Both the position numbers and the translations under genes were made by a program. The notes under the pieces are model-generated. The model was not told where the DNA came from. It did not search any database and saw nothing but the letters and a program-made list of their open reading frames with translations. 64,000 bases of DNA from Motacilla alba alba (Eukaryota; Chordata; Aves; Passeriformes; Motacillidae), in the NCBI RefSeq assembly GCF_015832195.1, contig NC_052027.1:3596001-3660000 (forward strand), read 5' to 3'. The number at the start of each line of letters is the position of its first letter. Position 1 is the first letter of the stretch. This document shows, piece by piece, positions 50,351-62,549 of this stretch.

Positions 50351-52249
50351 GGATGTGTTTTTATGTGTGTTTGTTGTAGTTTGGGGAGCCAGAGAAGTCC
50401 CCCAGTCCCGCAAGTCAGCACAGGCGCATCGTGTTGGAGGGAATGGTGCAAATCCACGTGGTGCTGGTACTGGAGGCCCTGACTGCTGCTCACTGCAGCA
50501 ATTTGCAGTGTCTGGTCACATCCTTATGTCTTCTCACAGTTTGGACCACTCTAGGAGCTCTGAGAGGCTACTCCTGCAGTTTAAAGAAAGGAACAGGAGG
50601 CCAGAAGGAGAATACAAGGTGTGGACCCAAGCTGACACAGCAGCAACATGTGATTCCAAACCCAGTGGTCTGCCTGGGAATCCTCGGTGTCTGATCTGCT
50701 GGGTCTGCTTTGCACATGGACCTGCACGATTTGTGGAGATCTGACAGAGCCGAATGTTGCCAGCTCGCAAACACTCAGCTCTCTCGTGACAGACACAGAG
50801 GCTGCAGCCCCGAGGCAGCCCTGCAAACTGTGACCAGCTGCCTCCCACAAGATGCTAAATTTGGTATCTCTGGCTGAGGGATGCAGCAGCCATTCCTGCC
50901 TTTGAAAATACCCAAAAAATACCAAAAGTCACTGTTTCACGGTGAGCACCCCGAAGCCACGGAAATGCTTTTTGGAAAGTATGATTTGATTCGAGCAACC
51001 CAAGACATAATCAGCAAAATCAAATGCTGCATTTTTACCTGAACCTTCCCAAGCAGTGCTCAGGTCATGTCACCATCATCAGGGTGTCTTTCCAGGGCCC
51101 TCATCCCTCCGCTGGAATTGTCTACACAGCTAGAAAAGCCTGATGAACTGATTGACAGGAGAACAAATCTGTGAAGTAAAATGAAGACAGTTCAATCTAG
51201 GAAGATGGCAACCAATTTTTGTCTTTAATTAGACCTCAGTATTACTATTGGATTTTTTTTATTTATTCTGTAGTTGGATTAGATTTTAATAAAATAGCTA
51301 CATGTGTCAGTACACAGAGAGTGTACATGTGTCAGAGCAGAGACAAAACTGCTGAGTGGCCTAAAACATGGCAAAGCTGATTACAGTGACTGGTACAGTC
51401 AAAAGTAATGAAGTCAGTTTTGGTTTTAACCATCTTGGATTATTTTATTAAAATTTATGCCAAGAAGCATTGGCTGAGTTATGATATATATTAATGCAAA
51501 GGTGGATAAATAAATTTAAAAAAACCCCAACAGGTGAATGTTGACCCCCAGTAAATATTTCCTGGCACAGCCCTCTGTAAAAACCATGTCTCCTTCCCAG
51601 TCCCAGAGGTGAGAGGTTGTGCCTGGGGTGAAGAGTTTGAGCTGGGTGAGGAGAATCCCAGAGAAAAATTTCCCTGGAGTCTTGGCCTTTGCGGATCTGC
51701 CGGGGGAGCAGAGCAGAGGCAGACAGCAGGGGTGTAGTAAAATACAAAAATGCTATTATCAGTCAAGCACCTGATTTCCAAGTTTCAGGGTAGTTTTACT
51801 GTGAGTTTCAAGTTTGTGCTCCAGAGTCTGAGCTTCAGAGTGCTCTTTTCTATGTAGATGACATTAATTAAGTAAATGAGCTCTGTTCATCACAGACAGG
51901 ACTTGTGGACTCAAAGAAACCAGAAACTCAGAGCTCAGAATAATCATGTTTGTTTACTTTTATTTAACTGTTCCTGCCCTTGAGACCACGGGTAAGAAAA
52001 GGCATTGTGCACACAGAAAGTGCACTGGAGGTGTGACTGCATTGCCTGTGCTCCGTGTGCCACCTTGGCCCACAACAGACACCCACAAAAATCCTGGTTT
52101 AGGTTGTCAATTCTCCACAGGCCAAACAGAGGCGTTGTGCCTTGATTACAGGGGAGAATTCCCCAAGGAGCACTCGTGCTTGTGTTGCCCATGCCGGGGT
52201 AGCCCTCTGCACACGGTGTGTAAATCACACATCTCTACCTTGCCTCGCT

Positions 52250-52460
52250 AGTAAAATACTGGAGCTCTAGAAATAATGTGCATTGCTCTCATGAGAATAT
52301 TTTTTATCAATTGGCCCATAAAATCCACCGAGGAATTATGTGAGTACCAATATATCTCTACCATCCTCCCACTGATGAGAGCGTTTATTTGGTATAGGCG
52401 AAATTGAATTTTAATTTGTTCTCCTTCACGTGGGCAGCTTTCTTCTCTGGGCGTAAATAC
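52250..52460. promoter_or_regulatory. candidate conserved noncoding element
   Basis: An AT-richer unique stretch in GC-rich surroundings, with atcaattggcccataaaatc, gagcgtttatttggtatagg and cgaaattgaattttaatttg. No gene or repeat. Confidence 0.27.
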
Positions 52461-52860
52461 GGTGCTTAAACAAACCAATGAGTCTTCTGGGACATGGGCC
52501 ATGTGCATCACTACTTCCCATGCCTCGGTGGCTGATGGCAAACACCCAGCGTGTCTGTGGCCAGCCAGCTCTGTCTGAGCCTCTCTCCTGAGCAGCACAA
52601 TCCTCGTGACCACTGCTGGACACCTTGGAAGGGACAGATTCCTCTGGGTGGCCGTGGCACCCTCAGCGCTGTCTGTGCCCACACTGCGGAGTTACACGCG
52701 CTGCAGGCAGTGGCTGTCTCTCCCCGTGTGCACATCCTGGCATTGCAGCAGGTTCTGGCACCTGAGGGCATCTCTGTGCTGCCTTCATGGCTCTGACAGT
52801 CCCCAAGTGCTGGTGGCGACATCGCCCACGTGGGGCCTGGGCTGCTCTGACAGCAGACAG

Positions 52861-52955
52861 GTCACAATTGTCCCCCAGCCCAGACAGTCACCACTGACCC
52901 CCAGCCCAGGTGGTCACCGCTGTCCCCCAGCCCATGTGGTCACCATTGTCCCCCC
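52861..52955. repeat. 26-bp minisatellite, about 3.7 copies
   Basis: Units begin gtcac at 52861, 52887, 52913 and 52939, exactly 26 bases apart, with the core gtcaccactgacccccagcc. Because 26 is not a multiple of 3, it breaks any frame through it. Confidence 0.93.
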
Positions 52956-53036
52956 TCCACACCAACCACAGTGCCAACACTGCCTGCAGTGCTTAGGGCT
53001 GGAACAAACCCTCTTTGCCGCAGCAGTGGGGGAGGA

Positions 53037-53195
53037 TCATGGAATCACAGCGTTGTTTAGGTTGGAGAAGCCCTCTGAGATCATTGAGTCCACAAGTGCC
53101 ACATGCACACATCTTTTGAACACTTCCAGAGGTCACCACTTCTCTGGACAGCCTGTGCTAGTGCCTGACCATTCCCAAATACCCAGCCTAAAGCT
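53037..53195 (-). mobile_element. CR1 LINE 3' fragment
   Basis: Starts tcatggaatcacagcgttgt, then ttaggttggagaagccctct, gagatcattgagtccacaag and 'tctctggacagcctgtgcta'. Inverted CR1, diverged. Confidence 0.85.
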
Positions 53196-53759
53196 CTCCA
53201 TACAATCATTTGGCCCATGTGGTTTTCTGCATCTCACAGAGGGTCTGGGGCTGCCAGAGGTCCAAGGGGAAATGTGCGTGGTGGAGACAAATGTTTCCAC
53301 GGTGTCCAGTGGTACAGCAGAGCAGCAGGTGCTGGGGGGTGCTGATGGAATGGGATCCATGGGATCCTGATGGGCAGCCAGGTTGAAGGCAGAAAGGGAC
53401 AGTGACGCCCGTGAGGAGCTGGTGATGGTGGCCTGCAGAAAAATGGGTATTGTCCAGCCAGCCCCTGGTCCCCAGCTGCCCCTCAGACTCCAGCCTGGGG
53501 ATCCAGCCTGAAAACCAGCTGATCCAAACACTGGTTTTCCTGGTGCACACATTGAAGCTGCAGTCCCGATGGCTCTGTAGAGCAGGACGTTCACAGCTGT
53601 GCTGTAACTGAGCACTCCCTGCTTTCCCTCCCTGCAGGGACAGCTCCGGGGTGATGGCAACAGCCCCAGCCACGCTCCGTGGCCCTGGCTGTGGCAGCTC
53701 AGTGCTGTGAGGGCTGAAGGGGCCAGGCAGAGGTTAGGCCTAATGGCAGAGCGAGGACA

Positions 53760-54080
53760 GGATGATTTATCCCGAGTCACTGCTGGCCAGGGGGATGTCT
53801 TTATCTCTGCCGAGCCCCACAGCTGGCTGATAGAGCACAGCTCGCTCTCCTTGATAAGCATGTGGGCAGCATATATAATTCTTGCAGAGCTTTCCTGCTA
53901 ACCTAAACAGAGATTCTGCAAACTTTATGTGCTCGGAAGATAAAAGGTAATGAGACTCCATACATTTCCTGGCTGAGCCCCTTTACCAACCTTTCAATTG
54001 CTTCCAAAATGCCCTGTCGTAACCTCTCCATTAGAAATAGATTGGCGGTCTTAATTCTCCTCTTATCACCGACAGCTCCA
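53760..54080. promoter_or_regulatory. candidate enhancer with GATA-motif cluster
   Basis: Five WGATAR matches on either strand lie at 53801, 53828, 53852, 53938 and 54063. With equal base frequencies about 0.5 would be expected in this span. A CAGCTG E-box at 53820-53825 sits next to the second. The sequence is unique, AT-richer than its flanks, and non-coding. The motif positions are directly visible; enhancer function is inference. Confidence 0.35.
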
Positions 54081-55591
54081 GGGGAAAGAGTCATGTCCTT
54101 CCCCTGCTGCTCTCCGGGAGAGATCTGCCTCCCGATGCAGCTGTAACCCCGAGCAGGTCCTGTGCTGTGGCTGTGCCACACAGATGGGGAGGCGGCAGGG
54201 ATTTGTGGCACTTCATATATCTGCACTGATGGAGAAGAATTAAAGGAACAGGGGAGCATTGAAAACAGACAATTGTATTCCTGAGGTCGGGCTATTACAT
54301 TTTATTTATCATTTAAAAGTACTGTGTCTGCTGCCCTTTGGAACCTGCTGAAATCCAGCCCTGCTGGTGCTGTCCTGGATTTGCAGAAAAGAGCAATTTC
54401 TGTTCCTCATTAAACAAAGATGCCATCCGCTCCATCAGCTTTTGGGTTTGGTTCCAAGCAGCTCAAAGCTATTTTATGCTTCCTGATTTTTTTAAACCGT
54501 GGCTGATACCCATTTTTCTTTGCTCCTGGCTCCCTGGTCAAGCCAGCAAGCAGAATCACATTGCTTTAGCCTGGCCCCGTGCTGGCTCAGGAATCCAGGG
54601 ACACTTCCCAGCCCTGAAGCAGTGATCCTGTTTCTAGCACTGAATTCTGTAATTCCTGTTCTGTTTCTGGAGGTAAATCAGCCAAGGTGAGGTAAATAAG
54701 CTGGTACCTGTGCTTTGTGCCCCGTAGTCTTTCTGGCTCAGCCTGTGGCTGATCCATGAGCTGGTCCTGGTCCTGGGATGTTCCCTGCCTGCTCTCCTGC
54801 CACAGAGGCTCCAGGTACCCAAGCTCCACACTGGGGCCACCTGTTGCTGGTCTAGGCTGGGACGTGTCCCATATAAATCTGACATTTAAACCTCTCCAGG
54901 ATGAGCGAGGCTGATGCAAGGCGTGCTCACTGTTTTCCAGGACGGGTGTGCTGGGAGCAGTGGGATGTGCTCTGCTGGGATGGGGAGGACACGGAGAGCC
55001 CAGGGAATGTTTCCAGGCTGCCCCCTGCCATCTGATGGGCTGGGGCAGCCGCTTGGACAGGCACAAAATGAGACTCCTGCAGGCTGGGATGGATTTATCA
55101 GGCTGTGCTGCTCAAATGGCCCCAGAGTATCTGCCCAAGGCCAGTCTGACTCTTGCTGGTTTCTGCCTGCTCGGGAGGCTGGCGAGTGGGAGCTGCTCCT
55201 CCCAGGGCATTGCAATGCAGCCAGCCAAGTGCCAGAGCATCACCAAATGACTATTGATTTTCTAGCAGGGTTTCTGAGCTGTAAGCAAGAGAACTGCTCT
55301 TTAGCCTGGCTGCGTGTGGTGAAGAAGAGAAAATCAGCAAAGTGTCGCTTACAGATCCAGCGTGCCTTGCTGACCCCACACAGCCTGGGTGCCAAAGAGA
55401 GTGTTACTCCCAGGGGCGGCAGCAGGCTTTGGAGATGTTCTGTATCATGTGGATTGAACACTCTGAGACCTGTGCAGGCAAAGGAGGCACATGGTGTTTT
55501 GCTTTTTTGGAGGGCTGTCCCCACAGGTGACAGTGTGGAAGTGGCTGGGGAACTCTGAAGGCTCCTGAGGCAGGTGTGTTGCAGGAAGGAT

Positions 55592-55727
55592 GCCACAGAA
55601 TCACAGAATTGTTTGGGTTGGAAGAGATCACCTCATTCCACCCCCCTGCCACAAGTAGGGACACCTTCCACCGGATCAAGCTGCTCCCAGCCCTGTCCAA
55701 CCTGGCCTTGGCCCTTCCAGGGATGCC
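55592..55727 (-). mobile_element. CR1 LINE 3' fragment
   Basis: Starts ccacagaatcacagaattgt, then ttgggttggaagagatcacc, cccctgccacaagtagggac and 'gctcccagccctgtccaacc'. Inverted CR1, truncated at 'cagggatgcc'. Confidence 0.88.
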
Positions 55728-57727
55728 CAAGCCCTTGCCCGTGGGGTTTTGGTGGCTGTTGCTGCTCAGGGGTTTGTTGCACTCTCTGAGGAGCAGCTGG
55801 GAGTTGTGTAACTGCTGCCATCAGGACGGTGCCTGTTGCTATAACTACAGAGCTCAGGATCCTGCCTGGCCAGCAGCACTCCCAGTGTGGAGGGAGCAGG
55901 AGGGCTGGTTTGATTCCACATTTATGGTATCAGTTATGGTGGAACTGCATCCTGAAATCAAATTCTAACAGATTGTATCTGTGCTTCAGAGACCCAAGGA
56001 AGAGATTGTATCTCCAGTGTTTGGGTGCTGGCTGGCACAGCTGTGCCCCACAGCCACTGCGTCACAGGGTTGGCAGCTCTGGCCCTGGTCCAGTGCCTCT
56101 CTGAGCTGCTGGGCTGGCCTCCAGCAACAGGCAGGTTCATCCACCTGGGAGTTGTCTGTCTGGGTCAGGACACTGGAGCAATGCTCCTCCAGCACCTTGG
56201 GAGCTGTTTGTATTGCAGAGAGTGCTGCCTCAGTTTCCCTCTTTCTCTCCAGTAATCTCTCACCTACCCACGGTACAAACACAGCTCCTCTCCCCATCTG
56301 TTAGGAAAATGTGGTAAGGGCCACTCTGACCTGTGTGGACAGTCCTGTCCTTGCTCCTCCATCCCCACTGCCCCCAGCCATCCTGGAGAGCCCTGCCTGT
56401 CCCTGCTGTGGCTGCTCCTGCTCAGGAGTACCTGCAGTGGGTCAGCGTTCCACTCCCCTCGGGCTGGAGGGGTTTCCCTGAAAGCCACGCTCCCAGCACG
56501 GTCTGATCACAATGCTCTGGCCCCAACTGGTGCCTTTAGCATATCCTGCTCTGATCCCTCAATCCCAGGCATTGTCCAAGGGATCTTACCAGCAGAAAGA
56601 GCCCTGTGGCAGAAGGAAAAAGTCAGTTCTGCCTTGGCAAGTGCCCCATCAGGAGTGATGGCCAAAATCCACCAACATTCCTCCCACTCACTCTTGAAGC
56701 TGCAGCATCTGGGGCATGATGGAGGCAGCAGGCAAAGCCCCCCCAGGGCTGCTGCACCCCAAAGTGCACCCCTTGCTTTATTCCCATCTGCCCCAGAGCG
56801 GTCAGTTGGCTGTGAGGGAGGTCAGAGGGCATTAAACCCTCTGCAGAACGTGGCCAGGCTGGCTCAGGGTGGTTTGGAGCAAGGTTTATCTGCTCCCTCC
56901 TGTGCTGCAGCAGGACGAGGTGGTGGCTCTGCAGGGCCAGTGGTTTGCAGCTGTGCTTCATTTGGGGCACTGGGGGTTTCTGGGATATAAAAAGCCTCCT
57001 AGCAGACCATCTCAAAGAGATGTGTGTGCATCCTCTGCTGCCTTGCAGTGAAGATCTCAGGCGGGTAATGACTTTGCTTGGCTAATTTAGCTCCTGCCCA
57101 ACTCTGACTAATTACAAGCCCTTTTAGCTTTATTCTTGCGTAACCCTTTAAGTGTTTCCTTTGGAAAAAGGCGTTGCTTGTGCTAAATGCAGAGCCTGTG
57201 AGCTTCTCAGAGCCTTTTTTCCAGGATAGCATCAAATGCAGGCTGCCAAGAAACCAGGCTGCAACACGTGTGGAAGTGCTGCTGAGCCAGCTCGGGAGTG
57301 CCTGGGGCAGGGATGGGGCCAACAGCAGCCAGCAACTTAATTTTCCTCCTCTCCTTTATACAGAGGGAGGGAGGAGGAAATACGTTGGACATCTTCTGAC
57401 TGCACTTTGAACTGAGTAATAAAACTGTGCAGAGGGATTGATTTTTGGTGCCTTGAGGCACCTCTTGCAGGAGAGGTGTGGGATGTAAATTTTTCTGTTG
57501 GGTCAGGCTTTGCAGCCAGGCGAGGAGGGAGCGTGGGGCTGCTGCCCTGGTCCCTGCTCCCACATCTGAGGGGTGATCCTGTGCCCAGAGCAGTTGTTTG
57601 TCACAGACTGGGCAGGGGAGCCACCAGCAGCCTGAGAGGCTTCTTCTCCCCCAGCTGTGCTCATGTAGGGCTGCTCCATGTGCAGAGGTGGGTGCTGCAG
57701 ATGTGCACCCTGCATTTGGCACCTTTT

Positions 57728-57809
57728 GATGAGCTGGAAGTCCTTTAGATTCATTTCATAAATGAGATGATGAGCTGGAGGTCCTTTAGATTAATTTTAT
57801 AAATGAGAT
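57728..57809. repeat. 41-bp tandem duplication (two copies)
   Basis: The unit gatgagctggaagtccttta continuing to aatgagat occupies 57728-57768 and 57769-57809, with three mismatches. Confidence 0.92.
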
Positions 57810-58589
57810 GGAGCAGGAAAGGGTCTCCCTGGGAGATACTCCCTGGAGGGAGAAGATCTCAGCTGTGGCTCCCTAAAATCAGCAGCAGAGCCTGCTGCTG
57901 CCTCTTGCCCAGCACCCTGGCACGGGTTGGGGCAGCTCGTGCCCACATGTGTCCTGACTTGGCAGCCTGGGGAGGCAAAGGCTGGGCAGGGAGGGGAGCT
58001 GACAGGGCCCTCCTGCTGGGCACCTGCAGGCTGTGATCCATGCACAGCCTGGGAAGCACACGGGCAGTGATGGTGTTAAAATAAAAACAAATTGTGTGGC
58101 ATGGGCAAAGGTGATTTATGGCAAAAAGCAGCTACCAGAGCTGTGAGATGGGGCTGACAAAGGCTTGGTGTAATAAGCTGGGAGGGGAAGACGCAGGGGG
58201 GGAAACGTGGCAGAGCTATGCAGGGATCAGCAACCCCTTCAAAATTCATTAACAGCAAAGATTCTGTCTTGATGTTTTAATTATCTGCTAGACACAATGC
58301 CCTGGACAACCAGTGGCTTATTTTCTCTCCTGGGCTCTAAAACAGGAGTGACTCCCTCTCTCCCAGCTTCACAAGGGATGGAGCAGTGTTGGAAAAAGGC
58401 AGCATGCAGGCTGGAGAGATGGGGAAGGACCCGGGTGTGTTCCCAGCATCACAATGTGACTTCTCCTGCAGCCCCACGGAGTATGTGGCACCCACCACCC
58501 TTAGAGGACGGGGAGGTGTGTGTGGCATGGCCGTGACACAGAGATGTGTTTGTGAATGTGAAAGAGTTATTTAGCAAACCGGCAGAACT

Positions 58590-59080
58590 GGAGGCTAAGT
58601 GATGGTAAATGGAGCAGCTGTTGGCTTCTATTTTCCTCCAGCAGCTTATCAGAGATCATCTCTTCAATCAAAGGCACTTAAAAAATCTTTGACAATCAAT
58701 TCATATTCTCCTCTGTGCCGGGGAGAGAAGAAATACTAATAAAAGACCTCCCATGATTGCCTCTGTAATTTCCTTTGTACAAGATAAGTTTAGGTCCCAG
58801 TTCATAAAGTACAACACGTAGGACATTAAGTTGTTGTTTTATTCAGAAAAATGCTGCCAGCCCCTAAAGAATTCAATTTTGTGATTCATAAAACCTTTAT
58901 TCCACATCTCTATGTCACGCTCTTTGAATACATAATCTCAGACAGACTTGATTGGTAAAAAGATAGTCCTATTTTTAGCTTGGAAAAACATCTATACAAC
59001 AGCAAGGAAAACTTTCATAGCAGAGGAAGGAAAAATATAAGATCCCGAAACATTAGGTAACAGCAAAACACTCATTAAAA
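58590..59080. promoter_or_regulatory. candidate conserved noncoding element with TCF/LEF and GATA motifs
   Basis: About 490 bases of AT-rich unique DNA. It holds ATCAAAGG at 58667 and CTTTGAC at 58687 (opposed TCF/LEF-type sites 20 bases apart) and GATA-type sites in agcttatcagag, acaagataagttt and aaaagatagtcc. It is non-coding and free of recognisable repeats. Regulatory function is inference. Confidence 0.33.
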
Positions 59081-60229
59081 CTGATGGCTTTATGGAAGCT
59101 ACCTGGAGCCAGGGAAAAGCCCGTTCATAAATACTTGAATGGCTCTTTGTTGTGTCGTTATCCCTTGTTATCCATGTCCTTGAAGTGTCTCCTGCAGGAA
59201 ACAAGGTGCATGTTGGGATCCCGTGGAGATGTGTGAGGCTCCCAGTGCCAGGGGAGGATCTGCCTGGGGCGCGGGAGGGGAGGAGCTGCTCTGCTGCTGG
59301 CCCGGGACGGCCAGGCAGTGCTTCTGCCCCAGGAGTACAGGGGCACCACCCGAGGGGCTTCAAGGTTAAGATGGGCTGTGCTGCTGCGGCTCGTTTGAAC
59401 CTTTGCACCCCAGTGAAACAGGTTTGCAGACCTTGTGCTGCTCGGGGATCTGAGCTTTCCTCTTGGAGAATGAGCTGGGGTCTGTAGTTTTATTGCCTTT
59501 TCCTTTTGGTTGAGATCTGCACAAGAGGCTGGCTGCCCCAGAGCGCTGGAATTGGGATGCTTGGGATGCTTCAGAAAGCAGCTCCACTCCACTGGAGAAA
59601 CAAGCCTAATAGGAAAATGCAAATTCACCAGAGAGCAGGTATCAAGCGGAGATATTCTCCCTGTCCAGGTGTTTGTGCTTAGAATACAGGCATTTGGATG
59701 TGCCAGCTTGGATTTTGCTCTTTCTCCTAAATGTAAGTAATGGGAAAGCAGATGTTTAGGGCCGTACTCAACAAGGCGCTGAGGTATCTAATGGCCACTG
59801 AAGGGTTTGGGAGCCCCAAACACACATATTCAACTCCCTTCCTCCAAAACCTCAAATCCCAAAATGCTGGGGTTTTTTTTCACATGGTGCTCTTTCATCA
59901 ATTTGAGATCAAACTGTATGAGCAGATGGCAAAGCTGCACCTGCAACACCTCTGCCAAAGCCTCCCCTGGACCCAGCTCCTCCTGACAGATTTGGGGCTT
60001 TACTTTGTGGTTTGAATTTTTCGATGGGGCAGCTTTGGGCAGGCAGGTACAAAGGTGCCCAGCACTCCCACCCCGACCAGGACCCCCCGTAAATCCCAGG
60101 ATCCCACTCCTTCCTCACTCTCTGCCAGTCCTGCTGGGAACAGAGCTGTTTGTGTCCCCTGATTGATGGCAGGCATAAAACGCTGCCGCTGAGACGAGCG
60201 TGGTTTATTGCTCTGTAATTCATCCCCGG

Positions 60230-60345
60230 GGGGAGGTGGCTGCCCTGCGCCCCGGCCGTGATACCCGGCTGCGCTGATGGATGGCTCCAAGGCCACCGCG
60301 TGCCCCGCGGTCCCCAGCTGTGCCCCGCGGTGGGACAGGGCTGGC
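60230..60345. other. small CpG-dense patch
   Basis: Repeated CpGs, including gccccggccgtgatacccgg, caccgcgtgccccgcggtcc and gccccgcggtggg. No gene start recognisable. Confidence 0.5.
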
Positions 60346-60624
60346 AGAGGGGGGGACAAACCCCTGGCACTGCAGGGAGGGTTTGGTTCAGGCTGCTCGG
60401 GCTGGAGCTCTGCCGTGCACGCTGCCAGGGGGTGGATATATGCATTTTTATATATTTATGTGTACATATCCATCTAAAGAGCCTCTCCTCAGGTTGGGGG
60501 GGTCCCAATTAGCTGGAAATTAGCCCCCGGGCCATGCGGGGAGCAGCAGACTGTGGGCATCCGCAGCTGCCTCAGGGCAACAGGTAGCAGAGGCAGCGGT
60601 GGAGGAGCATCCCATCGGCTCACG

Positions 60625-60760
60625 CCTGACCTTTATCTGCCCGAGGAAGGAGAGTGATAACTCACCGGCAGCACTGCCACCTCCGGCTTAATTGGTCTCA
60701 TCTCCCGAGTGAAGATAAAGGTCGCCTCAGAGCTGAGTTCAGCCAATATGTTCTCCATAT
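60625..60760. promoter_or_regulatory. candidate regulatory element with GATA motifs
   Basis: Three WGATAR matches in 86 bases (60633, 60655, 60713), followed by ttcagccaatatgttctcca (CCAAT core). Unique sequence with retained CpGs. Function is inferred. Confidence 0.3.
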
Positions 60761-60834
60761 GGACAAGAAATGCTGCTTTTGTGTTAGCCGTGTGCTGAAG
60801 TAAGGCTTTTTTTTTTTCAGGGGGTTTGGGGGTT

Positions 60835-61400
60835 TAAAACTTCGATGTAGCTAAGCACCAGTCCTTAAAAGTAGCTCCAGCTATGACAAGAACTTATGGT
60901 ATTTATAGGCAGTTAAAAGAAGTCGCTGCTTCCCATTTCATGCTGCAGTTCAGTAAATCTCTTAAGTGCGCGTTCAGATTGCAGCGTGTGATGAATCCTC
61001 CCCACGCTGGGCATGTGTGCACCTTCCCGTGCTCTCCGAGGGACTTAAGTGTGCTCTTAAGAAGGGAAAAGTGATATTTATGGGCTTTACTCAGAGCTGG
61101 GCTGAATCGAGGCCGTTTTATTCGGAGAAAATGTAGCGATATTACATCAAAGCTGGTGTTATTTATAAAGAGAGACAGTCCTCTCCTGATGACAAGACAG
61201 TTGTGGGGAGTGATCAAAGAAGGTTTGAAAGCTACGGCGAAGGCATTGTTTGTGGCACACGGGAGAGGACTCCTCACCTCCTGCTTATCTGCTGCTGCTG
61301 CTCCCAAGCCAATATTGACACGGGCTGCCGAGCGCCGGCTGAAGGGCACCGCGTGTTTGAGTAGTGCTGTTTAACATAACAAACCCGCTAATCATTGGAT
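60835..61400. promoter_or_regulatory. CpG-retaining noncoding island, candidate enhancer
   Basis: About 560 bases of unique sequence with moderate AT content but many isolated CpGs (aacttcgatgtag, taagtgcgcgttcag, gaatcgaggccgttttattcg, atgtagcgatatt, gctacggcgaagg). ATCAAAG TCF/LEF-type sites lie at 61146 and 61213. Retained CpG in non-island DNA often marks selective constraint. No frame crosses it convincingly. Confidence 0.35.
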
Positions 61401-61753
61401 CAACACTCCTGCCTGGGGAGATCTTGCATATCTGAGGAGGGCTGCAGCCCCCTGGAGCTGCCTTTGTCACAGTGGAGCGGGTGGCAGGGGCAGGGCGAGC
61501 ATCCTCTCCTGAGCCGGGTGGGGAGCGGAGGTGCCCTCCTCTGCCAGCTTCTCCGGCAAGCCCTGGGTGAGCAGGGAGGGGAACATGGATTTTGGATTCC
61601 TGCCGCTGAGCACCGTGTCCCCGCTCTCCGAGGGGCATCGCTCCTCCGAGCTGGTGCCAGCAGGAGGGAGCTGGAGGCTCCTGGGATGCTCATGCTCCGT
61701 GCAAGCAGCTGCGGGACATCTCCCACACCCTGCTGCCGCTGGGCACAGCTGAA

Positions 61754-61907
61754 ACCTGGGCTGGAAAGCTGAAGTCCCGATTCTAAAGGCAGTCCTGGAG
61801 CAAGGAGGCAGGACAGCAAGGAAGCATGAGTTGAGTTGGAAACGTGGGGTCCCTGACCTGGGCTGAAAAGCTGAAGTCTGAATTGACATGGAAACGTGGG
61901 GTCCCTG
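61754..61907. repeat. degenerate repeat with 52-bp period
   Basis: The segment acctgggctggaaagctgaa occurs at 61754 and, with one change, at 61856 (102 bases apart). The segment ggaaacgtggggtccctg occurs at 61838 and 61890 (52 bases apart). This looks like a 51-52 bp unit present about three times with the middle copy decayed. Confidence 0.75.
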
Positions 61908-62549
61908 GAGCCCAGCCTGGCAGGGACATTGCCTGGGGAGCCCCTGCTGGGACAGCGGGTGGGAAGGGGTGGGAGAAGGCAGGGAGGGAAGCCAGCCACC
62001 CCGTGCTGAGGAGATCCCCTTCCACATCCCAGGGTGTAGGTCTAGGGATGGCAAAGCTTTTCTGAGGGCTGTGTTGTGAGCCTGCCTGCTCTGACTTTCT
62101 CAATCTTTTGCACAAAATAAAGGGGAACATTTGCTTTTTTGGATTTCCCCCTGCCTTTTTAAGGATTTTTTCCCTTTTCTTGGAGTGCTGGCTTTCTTCA
62201 GAATATAAATGCCTGAATAATCTCAGCTGATCTTTCTTCACTCTCCTCTTGGGACTGAGGTGTGGAAGATAAAATTCCTTCCGCTCCTTCCTGGAGCCAC
62301 AGTTTATCCAAAGAAATGCTGCTGTTCTCTGAAGAAATTCTGTCCAGGGGAGCTCAGCAGTGGTGCCCAGAGCAGGTGCCAGCCCTGGCCAGCCCGGGGA
62401 GGTGGGAGCAGGGCAGCATCCTGCAGGGGTGGCCCCAGGGTTGAGGTGAATTTCGATTGCTTCCTTTGCAGATGGCAGAAAGGCTGTGACCCAAGGGCTC
62501 GGGAACATCTCCGGTTCCTGAATTTGCTTCCCTTCGAATTCTCAATGCC

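Noticed and set aside
52606..53370. 254-codon plus-strand open frame
   Set aside because: It passes through the 26-bp minisatellite and an inverted CR1 fragment and resembles no protein family.
53133..53861. 242-codon minus-strand open frame
   Set aside because: Its C-terminal end lies in CR1 sequence and the rest has no family-like motif or splice context; it is a stop-poor GC-rich chance frame.
54914..55558. 214-codon plus-strand open frame
   Set aside because: No recognisable domain, no biased codon pattern apparent, and competing open frames in other phases over the same DNA.
61400..62508. Three overlapping minus-strand open frames of 195-241 codons
   Set aside because: They share a degenerate 52-bp repeat in different frames, which is what a stop-poor repeat gives. 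No family resemblance.
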